Below, piece after piece: positions 15,755 through 24,299 of a DNA stretch of 64,000 nucleotides (position 1 is its first letter; every line of letters starts with the position of its first letter). The position numbers and the translations under genes were made by a program. The notes beneath the pieces were generated by a model. That model was not told where the DNA came from and did no database searches. It saw only the letters and a list, made by a program, of their open reading frames with translations. The DNA comes from JBLEFH01 sp047345645 (lineage in GTDB: Bacteria; Pseudomonadota; Alphaproteobacteria; Rhodobacterales; Rhodobacteraceae): assembly GCA_047345645.1 (NCBI GenBank), contig JBLEFH010000008.1; one strand, 5' to 3'.

Positions 15755-16010
15755 CAGATGGCCTCCCTTCATAAAACTAGGTGATCGAAAAATCTTTGTT
15801 GAAAATGAATATCCCTAACATAACGCAATCCCCGCACCGCGACTGTGATGCAGGTCATAGACAACATTACATTTGACATATTTCCTCGTAGGCGGCGTGT
15901 GGGAATCGGTGGGGGCTTGGGGCGATTTTGGGCTTCGGCGAAACATGTCCACATCGCTGCGGAACCGTGTAATCTGGCCCGGCAGACAGACCCCGACGCG
16001 AGGCAAACCG

Positions 16011-16580
16011 ATGGAAGCGCCGCCCCGAAACATCCTCCTGATCGGCCCCGGCGGCGTCGGAAAAACGACGTTTGGACAAAGGCTTGCCGCCCGTCTCGAT
16101 CTCCCTTTCCACGATCTCGACGCGATATTTTGCGCGCAGGTCCTGAACATCCGCCGCTTTATCGAGACGCGCGGCTACACCGCCTATGCGCGCCGTAATG
16201 GCCGCCTCCTCGTCGATCTTCTGGAAGGTGCAACAGGCCCCATGGTCGTCGCGCTCTCCTCGGGCGTCCTCAGCGCGGACATGCCGGAACCGCTGCGCAG
16301 CAGGCTGATCGCGAAGGTCAAACAGAGCGGCGAGGCCTTTCTGATCCTCCCGCACACGGATGACGCGACCGCCGCCGAGATCGTCGCCGCGCGGCAAATC
16401 ACGCGCGGTTTCGGCCTGCGCTACGAGCCCGAGCGCGAGAAATATCTCAGGCGCATCCGCGAGTATCGCCAACTCGGCTTTCGCGAAATCATCGTGCCGC
16501 CGGAGGCGGATGGCGATACGCCGTTAACCGCCTCTGTCAATTCCCAAATGACGTTAAGGTTAATTCATGAAATGACGTAA
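16011..16580 (+). CDS. Shikimate-kinase-like P-loop protein
   Basis: A 189-residue P-loop kinase-like protein. Walker A is GPGGVGKTT at about residues 12-20 (ILLIGPGGVGKTTFGQRLA), followed by LDLPFHDLDAIF, which resembles the substrate-binding Asp region of shikimate and gluconate kinases, and RRFIETRGYTAYARRNGRLL. The Arg-rich lid REKYLRRIREYRQLGFREIIV is near the C-terminus. It stands alone, away from aroB, so true shikimate kinase activity is doubtful; such paralogues with helix-turn-helix fusions exist, but no such domain is present here. ATG at 16011 preceded by GAGG. Confidence 0.7.
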   Translation: MEAPPRNILLIGPGGVGKTTFGQRLAARLDLPFHDLDAIFCAQVLNIRRFIETRGYTAYARRNGRLLVDLLEGATGPMVVALSSGVLSADMPEPLRSRLIAKVKQSGEAFLILPHTDDATAAEIVAARQITRGFGLRYEPEREKYLRRIREYRQLGFREIIVPPEADGDTPLTASVNSQMTLRLIHEMT

Positions 16581-16698
16581 AGGTCACAACCTAAAATTGT
16601 GTTCCATACATCTCGAAATTTCTAAATTTAATGAAATAGTTGCGCGAATGTGGGCTAAATCACTTCCCATTTGCTGGTAAATAGTCACACTGAATCTA

Positions 16699-16801
16699 CT
16701 CCGCAGGGCCGCACGATCGCATGAGCGTTTCAGTTGATCCTCCCTGTCAGGAAGGCAAACGGTCCGTGAACACCATCTTCCTTCCTTTAGGCCCTGCGGA
16801 G
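16699..16801 (+). other. 103-base element with perfect 12-bp inverted ends upstream of dnaB (candidate structured RNA)
   Basis: CTCCGCAGGGCC (16699-16710) is the exact reverse complement of GGCCCTGCGGAG (16790-16801). Inside are nested pairs: GGAAGG (16750-16755) with CCTTCC (16780-16785), CCTG/CAGG (16743-16751), GATC/GATC (16715-16718, 16736-16739) enclosing CGC/GCG. Folded as RNA this gives a closing stem with two or three branches. ACTTTTCC follows on plus, and dnaB starts 65 bases later. It could be an sRNA, a leader regulating dnaB, or a small inverted-repeat mobile element. The rest of the 286-base gap (16581-16866) is AT-rich. Confidence 0.5.
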
Positions 16802-16866
16802 ACTTTTCCTCGACGCTTCCCACGCCCCCGCTTTCGGCGCTATAAGGTCGCTCTAGCGGAGGAATC

Positions 16867-18345
16867 ATGGCAGACGGCGCGCAAGGCTATCAGGCGGAAA
16901 AACCGGGCATCCCCCATTCGATCGAAGCGGAACAGGCGCTTTTGGGCGCGCTTCTGACGTCGAATGAGGTGTTTTCCCATTTCGAAAGCTTTTTGAAGCC
17001 GGAGCATTTTTACGATCCCGTCCATGCCCGCATTTACCAAGGCGCGATGGAGCGGATTCAGCGCAATGCGCTCGCCTCACCGGTCACGCTGACGCCGAAA
17101 TTCGAGGATGATACGGGGCTGAAGGAGCTTGGCGGGCCGTCCTATCTCGTCAAACTCGCGGGCGGCGCGTTTACCCTGCACGGGGCCAAGGATTACGCGC
17201 AGATGATCTATGATCTCGCGCTCCGCCGGTCCCTCATCGTGATCGGCGAGGAAATCTGCGCCACCGCGTCCCAGCTTGAGGATGATGGCGATCCGAATGA
17301 CCAGATCACCAAGGCCGAGCAAAGCCTCTATGCGCTTGGCGAAAAAGGCTCTGTCTCCAAGGGTTTCGTCAGTTTTCAATCGGCGATCATCGAAGCCATC
17401 GAGACCGCCAATGCCGCCTTCCACCGAGATGGCGGGCTGGCCGGGGTCTCCACCGGGCTGACCGATCTCGATAAGAAACTGGGCGGGCTGCATAATTCCG
17501 ACCTGCTGATCCTCGCCGGGCGGCCGTCCATGGGGAAAACCTCACTCGCGACGAACATTGCCTTCAACATCGCCAAGGCGCATCGCAAGGGGCGCAAGGA
17601 GGATGGCACCGAGGGCACGCTCTCGGGCGGGGTCGTCGGGTTTTATTCGCTGGAGATGAGCGCCGAGCAGCTGGCGGCGCGGATCCTCTCCGAAGCCGCG
17701 CGCCTGCCGTCTGAACAGATCCGCCGGGGGGATCTGACGGAGGAGGAATTCCGCCGTCTCGTCGAGGCCGCAAAGGATTTGGAAACCTGCCCGCTCTATA
17801 TCGACGACACGCCCGCCCTGCCGATCTCGTCGCTGGCCGCCCGCGCCCGCCGCCTCAAACGCACCCATGGGCTCGACGTGCTGATGGTGGACTATCTCCA
17901 GCTTGTCCGCCCCGCGACCGCCAAGGACAGCCGCGTCAACGAAGTCTCTGAAATCACGCAAGGTTTGAAGGCGATTGCCAAGGAGCTGAACATCCCGGTC
18001 ATCGCCCTCTCGCAGCTCTCCCGCCAGGTCGAGGCCCGCGAGGACAAGCGCCCGCAACTCTCCGATCTGCGCGAATCCGGCTCCATCGAGCAGGACGCGG
18101 ATGTGGTGATGTTCGTCTATCGCGGCGAATATTATAAGGAGCGCGAGAAGCCGGGCGAGGAAAACGCCGAGGCGATGGCCCAATGGATGCAGGATATGAG
18201 CCAGCTTGAGGGCAAGGCCGAGGTCATCATCGGCAAACAGCGCCACGGCCCGATCGGCTCGGTCGATCTGGCGTTCGAAGGGCAGTTTACCCGGTTCTCG
18301 GATCTCGCGCGGCCCTATCAGAGCCCGCAGGAGGGTGGGTTTTAA
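16867..18345 (+). CDS. dnaB: Replicative DNA helicase
   Basis: A 492-residue DnaB. The N-terminal domain (IPHSIEAEQALLGALL, residues 15-30) is followed by the linker and RecA-like ATPase: Walker A AGRPSMGKTSLA near residue 216, Walker B VLMVDYLQLV near 338, and the DNA-binding/arginine-finger region including LSQLSRQVEAREDKRPQLSD. The hexamer unwinds DNA ahead of the fork. AGGAATC precedes the ATG. Its 3' end overlaps the convergent acetyltransferase gene by 4 bases. Order dnaB-alr-radA-cvpA-purF is typical of Rhodobacterales. Confidence 0.98.
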   Translation: MADGAQGYQAEKPGIPHSIEAEQALLGALLTSNEVFSHFESFLKPEHFYDPVHARIYQGAMERIQRNALASPVTLTPKFEDDTGLKELGGPSYLVKLAGGAFTLHGAKDYAQMIYDLALRRSLIVIGEEICATASQLEDDGDPNDQITKAEQSLYALGEKGSVSKGFVSFQSAIIEAIETANAAFHRDGGLAGVSTGLTDLDKKLGGLHNSDLLILAGRPSMGKTSLATNIAFNIAKAHRKGRKEDGTEGTLSGGVVGFYSLEMSAEQLAARILSEAARLPSEQIRRGDLTEEEFRRLVEAAKDLETCPLYIDDTPALPISSLAARARRLKRTHGLDVLMVDYLQLVRPATAKDSRVNEVSEITQGLKAIAKELNIPVIALSQLSRQVEAREDKRPQLSDLRESGSIEQDADVVMFVYRGEYYKEREKPGEENAEAMAQWMQDMSQLEGKAEVIIGKQRHGPIGSVDLAFEGQFTRFSDLARPYQSPQEGGF

Positions 18346-18845
18346 GAGCCGCCCTTCGCGCTTTCCCGCTTCATCGGCAGGATCAGCCCCCATTCCGTCT
18401 CCTGTGCGGGACCGAACACGGCAAAGCCCAATTTACGGTAAACGGCAATGGCGCGGGCGTTCTCCGGATGCGGGTCCACGGCGACGACCGGCGCGCCCTC
18501 ATCAAAAAGCTGCTGCACCCGCTGGCCGATCATCGCGGTGCCATGCCCGCGCCCGATCATCTCCGGATCGCCGATAAACTGGTCGATCCCGCGCGTGCCG
18601 TCAGGGAGATGCGCGAAGTGATGCGCGCCCCAGCCATGAACCGTATAATCCTGAAGAAAAGCAAAGGGATGCGAGTCGATGCTCACAATGAAGCGCCGCA
18701 CCCGTGGATCGCTCAACTCCGCCGCATCATAGGGCGGATCGGCGTCCCACCACGCCCGCACATGCGGCTCGGCCTGCCACTCAGCAAGACGCGGCAGATC
18801 ATCGAGCGTCGCCGGGCGGAAATGATACATCTGAGGCGGCATCAT
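18342..18845 (-). CDS. GNAT acetyltransferase, AAC(6')-like
   Basis: A 167-residue GNAT. The acetyl-CoA loop is PEMIGRGHGTAMIGQRVQQL; just before it DGTRGIDQFIGD closely resembles the GIDQ block of aminoglycoside 6'-N-acetyltransferases, and the N-terminal HVRAWWDADPPY aligns with their Trp-rich substrate loop. PENARAIAVYRKLGFAV is the conserved GNAT C-terminal motif. Chromosomal AAC(6')-like proteins often have housekeeping or unknown substrates, so drug modification is only a possibility. Start: ATG at 18843-18845; ATGs at 18842 and 18830 are alternatives and no strong ribosome site discriminates among them. Confidence 0.85.
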   Translation of the reverse strand: MMPPQMYHFRPATLDDLPRLAEWQAEPHVRAWWDADPPYDAAELSDPRVRRFIVSIDSHPFAFLQDYTVHGWGAHHFAHLPDGTRGIDQFIGDPEMIGRGHGTAMIGQRVQQLFDEGAPVVAVDPHPENARAIAVYRKLGFAVFGPAQETEWGLILPMKRESAKGGS

Positions 18846-18981
18846 GGCCCCATTATCCGCAGATCGCCGCACGCCGCAACGGGGCGCGGACCAACCCAAT
18901 CGCCGCAGCTTTCATCCCGCATCTTTTCCTTTTCCCCAACCGGGGTTAGAGTTTTCGCAACATTCGCAGGAAGGACCCCCC

Positions 18982-20025
18982 ATGCGCGCTACGCTTCGCA
19001 TTGATCTTGCCGCCCTTGCCGCCAACTGGAAGGCGCTGGACCGGTTGTCGGGTCCGGCGGTCGAGACCGGGGCGGTGGTCAAGGCGGACGGTTATGGATT
19101 GGGGATGGCCGAGGTTGCGCCGGTGCTGCGCGGAGCCGGGGCGCGGTCGTTTTTCGTCGCCCTTGCCGAGGAAGCCGCCGAGCTGCGGCCGCTGATTGGC
19201 GAGGACGATCTTATCTATGTGCTGAACGGGTATATGCCGGGCGATGCGGCGCCGCTCAAGGAGGGGCGCGCCGTGCCGGTGCTGGTCTCCGTCGAGCAGA
19301 TCGACCGGTTCAAGGCGGAGATGCAGGGCTATGCTTATGGCCTCCAAATCGACAGCGGGATGAACCGGCTCGGCCTTGAGCCGCAGGATTTTGCCGCGAC
19401 CCTGACCCGCCTGCCGCCCTTCCAGCCGCCGCGCCTCGTGATGAGCCATCTGGCCTGCGCCGATCAGGCGGTCCATCCGCTGAACGCGATGCAACTCGCG
19501 ACCTTTTCCACCCTCGCGGCGACCTTCCCGGCCAGCACCAAGAGCCTCGCCGCGACCGGCGGCACCATGCTCGGCGCGCCCTATCATTTCGGCCTGACCC
19601 GCCCCGGCATCGGGGTTTATGGCGGGCTGCCCTATTCCAACGCCAAGCCGGTGGTGGCGATGGATCTGCCGGTGTTGCAGGTCCGCACCGTGCTGCAAGG
19701 CGAGATCATCGGCTATGGCGCGACATGGACCGCGCCGGGCCGCCGCCGCATCGCAACCGTTTCGGGCGGCTATGGCGACGGGATTTTCCGCAGCCTGTCG
19801 AACCGCGGCGCGCTCTATGCGGGCGAGACCCGCTGCCCCATCGTCGGCCGCATCTCGATGGACACGATCTCGGTCGATGTGACCGATTTGGGCGGCGAGG
19901 TGCCGGACACGCTGGAGCTGATCGGCGCGCACCAGACGCTCGATGCGCTCGCCAAGGATGCCGGGACGATTGGTTATGAAGTGCTGACCGATCTGGGGCG
20001 GCGGTATCAGCGGGCGTATGTCTGA
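18982..20025 (+). CDS. alr: Alanine racemase
   Basis: A 347-residue PLP-dependent alanine racemase that makes D-alanine for peptidoglycan. The Schiff-base lysine is Lys34 in GAVVKADGYGLGM; the substrate-binding region includes VMSHLACAD near 154-162; the second catalytic Tyr lies in the GYGDGIFRSLSN / RISMDTISVD part of the C-terminal beta domain. The ATG at 18982 is preceded by GGAAGGA; the longer in-frame start at 18844 would run through the upstream promoter region. Overlaps the next small gene by 8 bases. Confidence 0.96.
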   Translation: MRATLRIDLAALAANWKALDRLSGPAVETGAVVKADGYGLGMAEVAPVLRGAGARSFFVALAEEAAELRPLIGEDDLIYVLNGYMPGDAAPLKEGRAVPVLVSVEQIDRFKAEMQGYAYGLQIDSGMNRLGLEPQDFAATLTRLPPFQPPRLVMSHLACADQAVHPLNAMQLATFSTLAATFPASTKSLAATGGTMLGAPYHFGLTRPGIGVYGGLPYSNAKPVVAMDLPVLQVRTVLQGEIIGYGATWTAPGRRRIATVSGGYGDGIFRSLSNRGALYAGETRCPIVGRISMDTISVDVTDLGGEVPDTLELIGAHQTLDALAKDAGTIGYEVLTDLGRRYQRAYV

Positions 20026-20278
20026 CACGCCTGAGGACGGCGGGCGGCCACGCAAGAGAAATGGTTTTTACGGCCCCGTCCTGATCGCCTTCATCATGAT
20101 CTGGACCTTTTTCTGCTTGGTTCTTTCCATGCTCGTTAAAGACCTCTTCGCCGAGGGAAGTCTTTGGGGATTGAGCGTAAGCGCCCTTCTCTTTTTCTGG
20201 GTCGTGCGAACCGCCGCCTTCGCCTTTGGCCGCGTCATGCGGCACTACAAACTGCCCTTGAGGATTAAGCGAAACTAA
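20018..20278 (+). CDS. Small two-helix membrane protein
   Basis: An 86-residue protein with a basic, hydrophilic N-terminus (MSDTPEDGGRPRKRNG) and two transmembrane helices near residues 19-41 (VLIAFIMIWTFFCLVLSML) and 49-67 (LWGLSVSALLFFWVV), ending in a basic tail. It starts inside the last codons of alr, so it may be translationally coupled. Composition is consistent with a real membrane protein, but I know no function for it. Confidence 0.6.
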   Translation: MSDTPEDGGRPRKRNGFYGPVLIAFIMIWTFFCLVLSMLVKDLFAEGSLWGLSVSALLFFWVVRTAAFAFGRVMRHYKLPLRIKRN

Positions 20279-20388
20279 GGGCCGCCGCTCCGTTTGCCCC
20301 GTCTCCGGGTCCTGCGCATCAGCCACCCCATTGACCACATCCCCCAACCCGTCTGGCGCTCCCGCTCTCGATCCCCTAAAAGCGGCCT

Positions 20389-20865
20389 ATGACTCCGCTT
20401 CGCATCGCCAATCTCGCCCTGCTTGTTCTCTTTCCCATTGCCTGGGCCGCGCCGCTTTTGCGGGCGGGGCTGGTAGTGCCTTGGGGCGGGGCGAAGGTGG
20501 CGTTGCCGTTTTTTGACCAGCAGGAAGTGTCGGTCCTCTCGGGCATTGCGGCGCTTTGGGAGTCGGCGCCGTTTCTCTCGGTGATCGTGCTGCTTTTCGC
20601 GGTGATCGCGCCGCTGGCGAAGATCGTGGCGGTCGAGATGATGTTCCGGGGGCGTGGCCCTCTCTGGCTAAAACCCGCGACGGTGTTTCTCGCAAAGCTT
20701 GCCATGGCTGATATTTTCCTGATGGCGATTTATATCGTGCTGGCCAAGGGGATCGCGCTGACCTCGGTGACGCCGGGCTGGGGGCTCTATCTTTTCACCG
20801 CCTGCGTGCTGACCTCGCTGGCGCTCTCTTTTGCGCTGAAGCCCAAAGCGGTTGAGGCGGTTTGA
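20389..20865 (+). CDS. PqiA-domain (paraquat-inducible protein A-like) membrane protein
   Basis: A 158-residue inner-membrane protein with four hydrophobic helices. The family pattern is visible: an N-terminal helix, a periplasmic FDQQEVSVLSGIAALWE stretch (PqiA proteins have the same ...SxxxGxxxLW block), a second helix, then WLKPATVFLAKLAMADIFLMA (the W-x-M-x-D-V/I-F motif) and a last helix. PqiA proteins partner with MCE/PqiB lipid transporters, absent here. Stop overlaps the radA start. Confidence 0.8.
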   Translation: MTPLRIANLALLVLFPIAWAAPLLRAGLVVPWGGAKVALPFFDQQEVSVLSGIAALWESAPFLSVIVLLFAVIAPLAKIVAVEMMFRGRGPLWLKPATVFLAKLAMADIFLMAIYIVLAKGIALTSVTPGWGLYLFTACVLTSLALSFALKPKAVEAV

Positions 20866-22235
20866 TGGCGAAGGCCGCGCTGCAATATGTCTGCCAGTCC
20901 TGCGGGTCGGTCTATTCCAAATGGGCCGGGCGCTGCGAGAATTGCGGCGAGTGGAACAGTTTGCAGGAAGAAAAGCCGCTCTCGGACGGGCCGAAGGGCA
21001 AGACGCTTGGCGCGAAACGTGGGCGCTCGGCCAAGCTGAGTGATCTGGCGCAGCAGGAAGCGCCGCTGATCCGCACCAAGACCGGGATTGGCGAGCTGGA
21101 CCGGGTGCTTGGCGACGGGCTCGTCCCCGGCTCGGCCACGCTGGTCGGCGGGGATCCGGGGATCGGGAAATCGACGCTGCTTTTGCAGATGGCGGCGCGC
21201 TTTGCGGCGGCGGGTCACAAGACGGTGTATTTCTCGGGCGAGGAAGCCTCGGGGCAGATCCGGATGCGGGCGGCGCGGCTTGGCCTTGCCGATGCGCCGG
21301 TGCTGCTCGGGGCGGAAACCAATTTGCGGGACATTCTGACGACGCTGGAGGAGGAGCGCCCCGCCCTCGTCATTATCGACTCGATCCAGACCATGTGGCT
21401 CGACACGGTGGAGAGCGCGCCGGGATCGGTCAGCCAGGTCCGCGCCGCCGCGCATGAGCTGGTGAGCTTTGCGAAGAAGCGCAATGTCGCGACGATCCTC
21501 GTCGGCCATGTCACCAAGGAAGGGCAGATCGCTGGGCCTCGGGTGGTCGAGCATATGGTGGACACGGTCCTCTATTTCGAGGGCGAGCGCGGGCATCAGT
21601 TCCGCATCCTGCGCGCCGTGAAAAACCGATTTGGCCCGGCGGGGGAAATCGGGGTGTTTGAAATGACCGGCACGGGGCTGGCGGAAGTCGCCAACCCCTC
21701 GGCGCTGTTCCTCTCGGAGCGCGGCACGCCGACACCGGGCGCGGCGGTTTTTGCCGGGATGGAAGGCACAAGGCCCGTGCTGGTTGAAATGCAGGCGCTG
21801 GTTGCGCCCTCACCGCTTGCCACACCGCGCCGCACCGTGGTCGGCTGGGACGGGGCGCGGCTCTCGATGATCCTCGCGGTTCTGGAGGCGCGTTGCGGCA
21901 TCAGTTTCGGCGGCAATGATGTGTTCTTGAACGTCGCTGGCGGGCTCCGGGTCGGGGAACCCGCCGCCGATCTCGCCGTGGCCGCCGCGCTGCTGTCGTC
22001 CCGGCAGGACCACGCCCTGCCCTCGGAGGCCATCTTTTGCGGGGAGATCAGCCTCTCGGGCGCGCTCCGGCCCGTCTCGCAACCCGAAATCCGGCTCCGC
22101 GAGGCAGAAAAACTTGGCTTCAACGCGGCTTACCTGCCCGGACGCGGCAAGCTCACAAGCCCGACAAGCCTGACACTTCGCCGATTGAATGACCTCAATG
22201 AATTCATTAAAGACTGCTTCGACAGTATTGAGTGA
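20865..22235 (+). CDS. radA: DNA repair protein RadA/Sms
   Basis: A 456-residue RadA, a helicase acting in branch migration of recombination intermediates. N-terminal zinc finger YVCQSCGSVYSKWAGRCENCGEW (four cysteines, residues 9-29), RecA-like domain with Walker A GGDPGIGKST near 95-104, the RadA-specific KNRFG motif near residue 252, and a C-terminal Lon-type domain (PAADLAVAAALLSS). ATG at 20865 overlaps the pqiA-like stop; a TTG one codon earlier is less likely. Confidence 0.97.
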   Translation: MAKAALQYVCQSCGSVYSKWAGRCENCGEWNSLQEEKPLSDGPKGKTLGAKRGRSAKLSDLAQQEAPLIRTKTGIGELDRVLGDGLVPGSATLVGGDPGIGKSTLLLQMAARFAAAGHKTVYFSGEEASGQIRMRAARLGLADAPVLLGAETNLRDILTTLEEERPALVIIDSIQTMWLDTVESAPGSVSQVRAAAHELVSFAKKRNVATILVGHVTKEGQIAGPRVVEHMVDTVLYFEGERGHQFRILRAVKNRFGPAGEIGVFEMTGTGLAEVANPSALFLSERGTPTPGAAVFAGMEGTRPVLVEMQALVAPSPLATPRRTVVGWDGARLSMILAVLEARCGISFGGNDVFLNVAGGLRVGEPAADLAVAAALLSSRQDHALPSEAIFCGEISLSGALRPVSQPEIRLREAEKLGFNAAYLPGRGKLTSPTSLTLRRLNDLNEFIKDCFDSIE

Positions 22236-22246
22236 GGGGAAGCATC

Positions 22247-22807
22247 ATGGACGGCTTTACCATAGTTGACGGAATTGCGCTGGTGGTCGTGGTGATCTCG
22301 ACCCTGCTGGCCTTCAGCCGGGGCTTTGTGCGCGAAGTCCTGTCGATCATCGGCTGGGGCCTTGCCGCCATCGCCGCCTATATTTTCGCGCCGACCGTGG
22401 AGCCGCTGGTCTCCGGCCTGCCCTATGTCTCCGATATTCTGGTCGGCAATTGCGAATTGTCCATGGTCGTGGCCTTCGCGCTGGCCGGGATCGTCGCCCT
22501 CGTCATCATCGCCCTGCTGACCCCGCTGATTTCCGGCGCGGTGCAAAATTCGGCGATTGGCCCGATCGATCAGGGCTTTGGCGCGCTTTTTGGTGTCGCC
22601 CGTGGTATCCTTCTGGTGTCGGTGGCGCTTCTGCTGTTCAACATGGCCCCGGCGAATGATATGACCAGCGAAGTCGCCAACAGCGAGTCCATCGGGCTCT
22701 TCGGCTCGGTGCAGGACTGGATGCTCATGCAATTCGAGAACCAGGACTGGGTCGACTGGATCGGCGGCAAATATAACGATCTGATCGCCACCTGCCCGGC
22801 CGCGTAA
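22247..22807 (+). CDS. cvpA: CvpA family membrane protein
   Basis: A 186-residue CvpA (colicin V production) family protein with four predicted helices, starting MDGFTIVDGIALVVVVIST. The conserved LAFSRGFVREVLSIIGWGLA block follows the first helix and GFGALFGVARGILLV is in the third. Located between radA and purF, its usual place. Its role is in envelope or small-molecule homeostasis; the precise activity is not known. Start 22247 is preceded by GAGGGGAAGC. Confidence 0.92.
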   Translation: MDGFTIVDGIALVVVVISTLLAFSRGFVREVLSIIGWGLAAIAAYIFAPTVEPLVSGLPYVSDILVGNCELSMVVAFALAGIVALVIIALLTPLISGAVQNSAIGPIDQGFGALFGVARGILLVSVALLLFNMAPANDMTSEVANSESIGLFGSVQDWMLMQFENQDWVDWIGGKYNDLIATCPAA

Positions 22808-22825
22808 CCCATTAAGGACACCGCC

Positions 22826-24283
22826 ATGCTTGCACACCCCTTCGACGACGACAAACTCCGGGAAGAATGTGGGGTGTTCGGCGTCACGGGGGTTGCGGAT
22901 GCGGCGACCTTCGTGGCCCTTGGCCTTCATGCGCTGCAACATCGGGGGCAGGAAGCGGGCGGCATCGTGGCGTATGAGCCCGAGCAAGGCTTCACCTCCG
23001 CCCGCCGCTTTGGCTATGTGCGCGACAATTTCACGAGCGCCGCGCTGATCGAGACGCTGCCCGGCTCCCTCGCCATCGGCCATGTGCGCTACTCCACCTC
23101 CGGCAAGAACGAACAGCCGCAGATCCGCGATGTGCAGCCCTTTTTCGGCGAGTTCTCCATGGGCGGCTGCGCCATTGCCCATAACGGCAACATCACCAAC
23201 GCCATGGCCCTGCGCAAGGAGCTGATCGAGCGCGGCTCTATTTTTCAGTCCTCATCGGACTCCGAGTGCATCATTCACCTGATGGCCCGCTCCATCCAGT
23301 CCAACATCCCCGACCGGATCAAGGACGCGCTCCGCCGAGTCGAGGGCGCGTTTTCCATCGTCGCCATGACCCGCTCCAAGCTGATAGGTGTGCGCGACCC
23401 GCGCGGCGTGCGCCCGCTGGTTCTGGGCAAGGTGGGCGACGGTTGGTGTCTCGCCTCCGAGACCTGCGCGCTCGACATTGTCGGGGCCGAGTTCATCCGC
23501 GAGATCGAGCCGGGCGAAATGGTGGTCATCACCGCGGACGGCGTCGAAAGCTTCTTCCCCTTCGACCGCCAGCAATCGAAATTCTGCATTTTCGAGAAGG
23601 TCTATTTCTCCCGCCCGGACAGCATCATCGACGGCCAGTCGGTCTATGAAGCCCGCCGCCTGATCGGCGTGGAACTGGCCAAGGAAGCCCCCGTCGAGGC
23701 CGATCTCGTCTGCCCCGTCCCGGACAGCGGCACCCCGGCGGCCATTGGATTTTCGCAAGAATCCGGCATCCCCTTCGCCATGGGGATCATCCGCAACCAA
23801 TATGTCGGCCGCACCTTCATCGAGCCGACCGAGCAGATCCGCAACATGGGCGTGCGCCTCAAACTCAACGTCAACCGGGCGCTGATCCGGGGCAAACGCG
23901 TCGTTCTGGTGGATGATAGCGTGGTGCGCGGGACGACCAGCATCAAGATCCGCGAAATGATCCTCGATGCCGGGGCCGCGGAAGTGCATTTCCGCATCGC
24001 CTCCCCGCCGACGCAATGGCCCTGTTTCTACGGGGTCGATACGCCGGAGCGCGAAAAGCTCCTCGCCGCCCGGATGAGCGAGGAGGAAATGGCCGAACAT
24101 CTCGCCGTGGACAGCCTCAAATTCATCTCCCTCGACGGGCTTTACCGCGCCGCCGGGATCGCCGCGGGCCGCGACGACGCCGCCCCGCAGTATTGCGATG
24201 CCTGTTTCTCGGGCGACTACCCCGTCCGCCCCGCCGACCGCATCGAAGCGGGCTTCAAGCTGAAATCCGACAAAGCGGCCTGA
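22826..24283 (+). CDS. purF: Amidophosphoribosyltransferase
   Basis: A 485-residue PurF, first committed enzyme of purine synthesis (PRPP plus glutamine to phosphoribosylamine). The N-terminal 14 residues before CGVFGV form a propeptide; Cys15 is the Ntn glutaminase nucleophile after cleavage. HRGQEAGGI, GHVRYSTSG and the PRPP-binding VVLVDDSVVRGTTS (near residue 367) are all present. A C-terminal pair of cysteines (YCDACFSGDYPV) is family-typical. AAGGACACC precedes the start. Confidence 0.98.
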   Translation: MLAHPFDDDKLREECGVFGVTGVADAATFVALGLHALQHRGQEAGGIVAYEPEQGFTSARRFGYVRDNFTSAALIETLPGSLAIGHVRYSTSGKNEQPQIRDVQPFFGEFSMGGCAIAHNGNITNAMALRKELIERGSIFQSSSDSECIIHLMARSIQSNIPDRIKDALRRVEGAFSIVAMTRSKLIGVRDPRGVRPLVLGKVGDGWCLASETCALDIVGAEFIREIEPGEMVVITADGVESFFPFDRQQSKFCIFEKVYFSRPDSIIDGQSVYEARRLIGVELAKEAPVEADLVCPVPDSGTPAAIGFSQESGIPFAMGIIRNQYVGRTFIEPTEQIRNMGVRLKLNVNRALIRGKRVVLVDDSVVRGTTSIKIREMILDAGAAEVHFRIASPPTQWPCFYGVDTPEREKLLAARMSEEEMAEHLAVDSLKFISLDGLYRAAGIAAGRDDAAPQYCDACFSGDYPVRPADRIEAGFKLKSDKAA

Positions 24284-24299
24284 GGCCCAAGAGACTGAT

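Noticed and set aside
16699..16801. 4.5S SRP RNA or 6S RNA at the dnaB leader
   Set aside because: The conserved GGAAGGAAGCAGC-type tip of SRP RNA and the long 6S shape are absent.
16584..16868. A 94-codon minus-strand frame upstream of dnaB
   Set aside because: No conserved features; it runs through the inverted-repeat element, which explains the region better.
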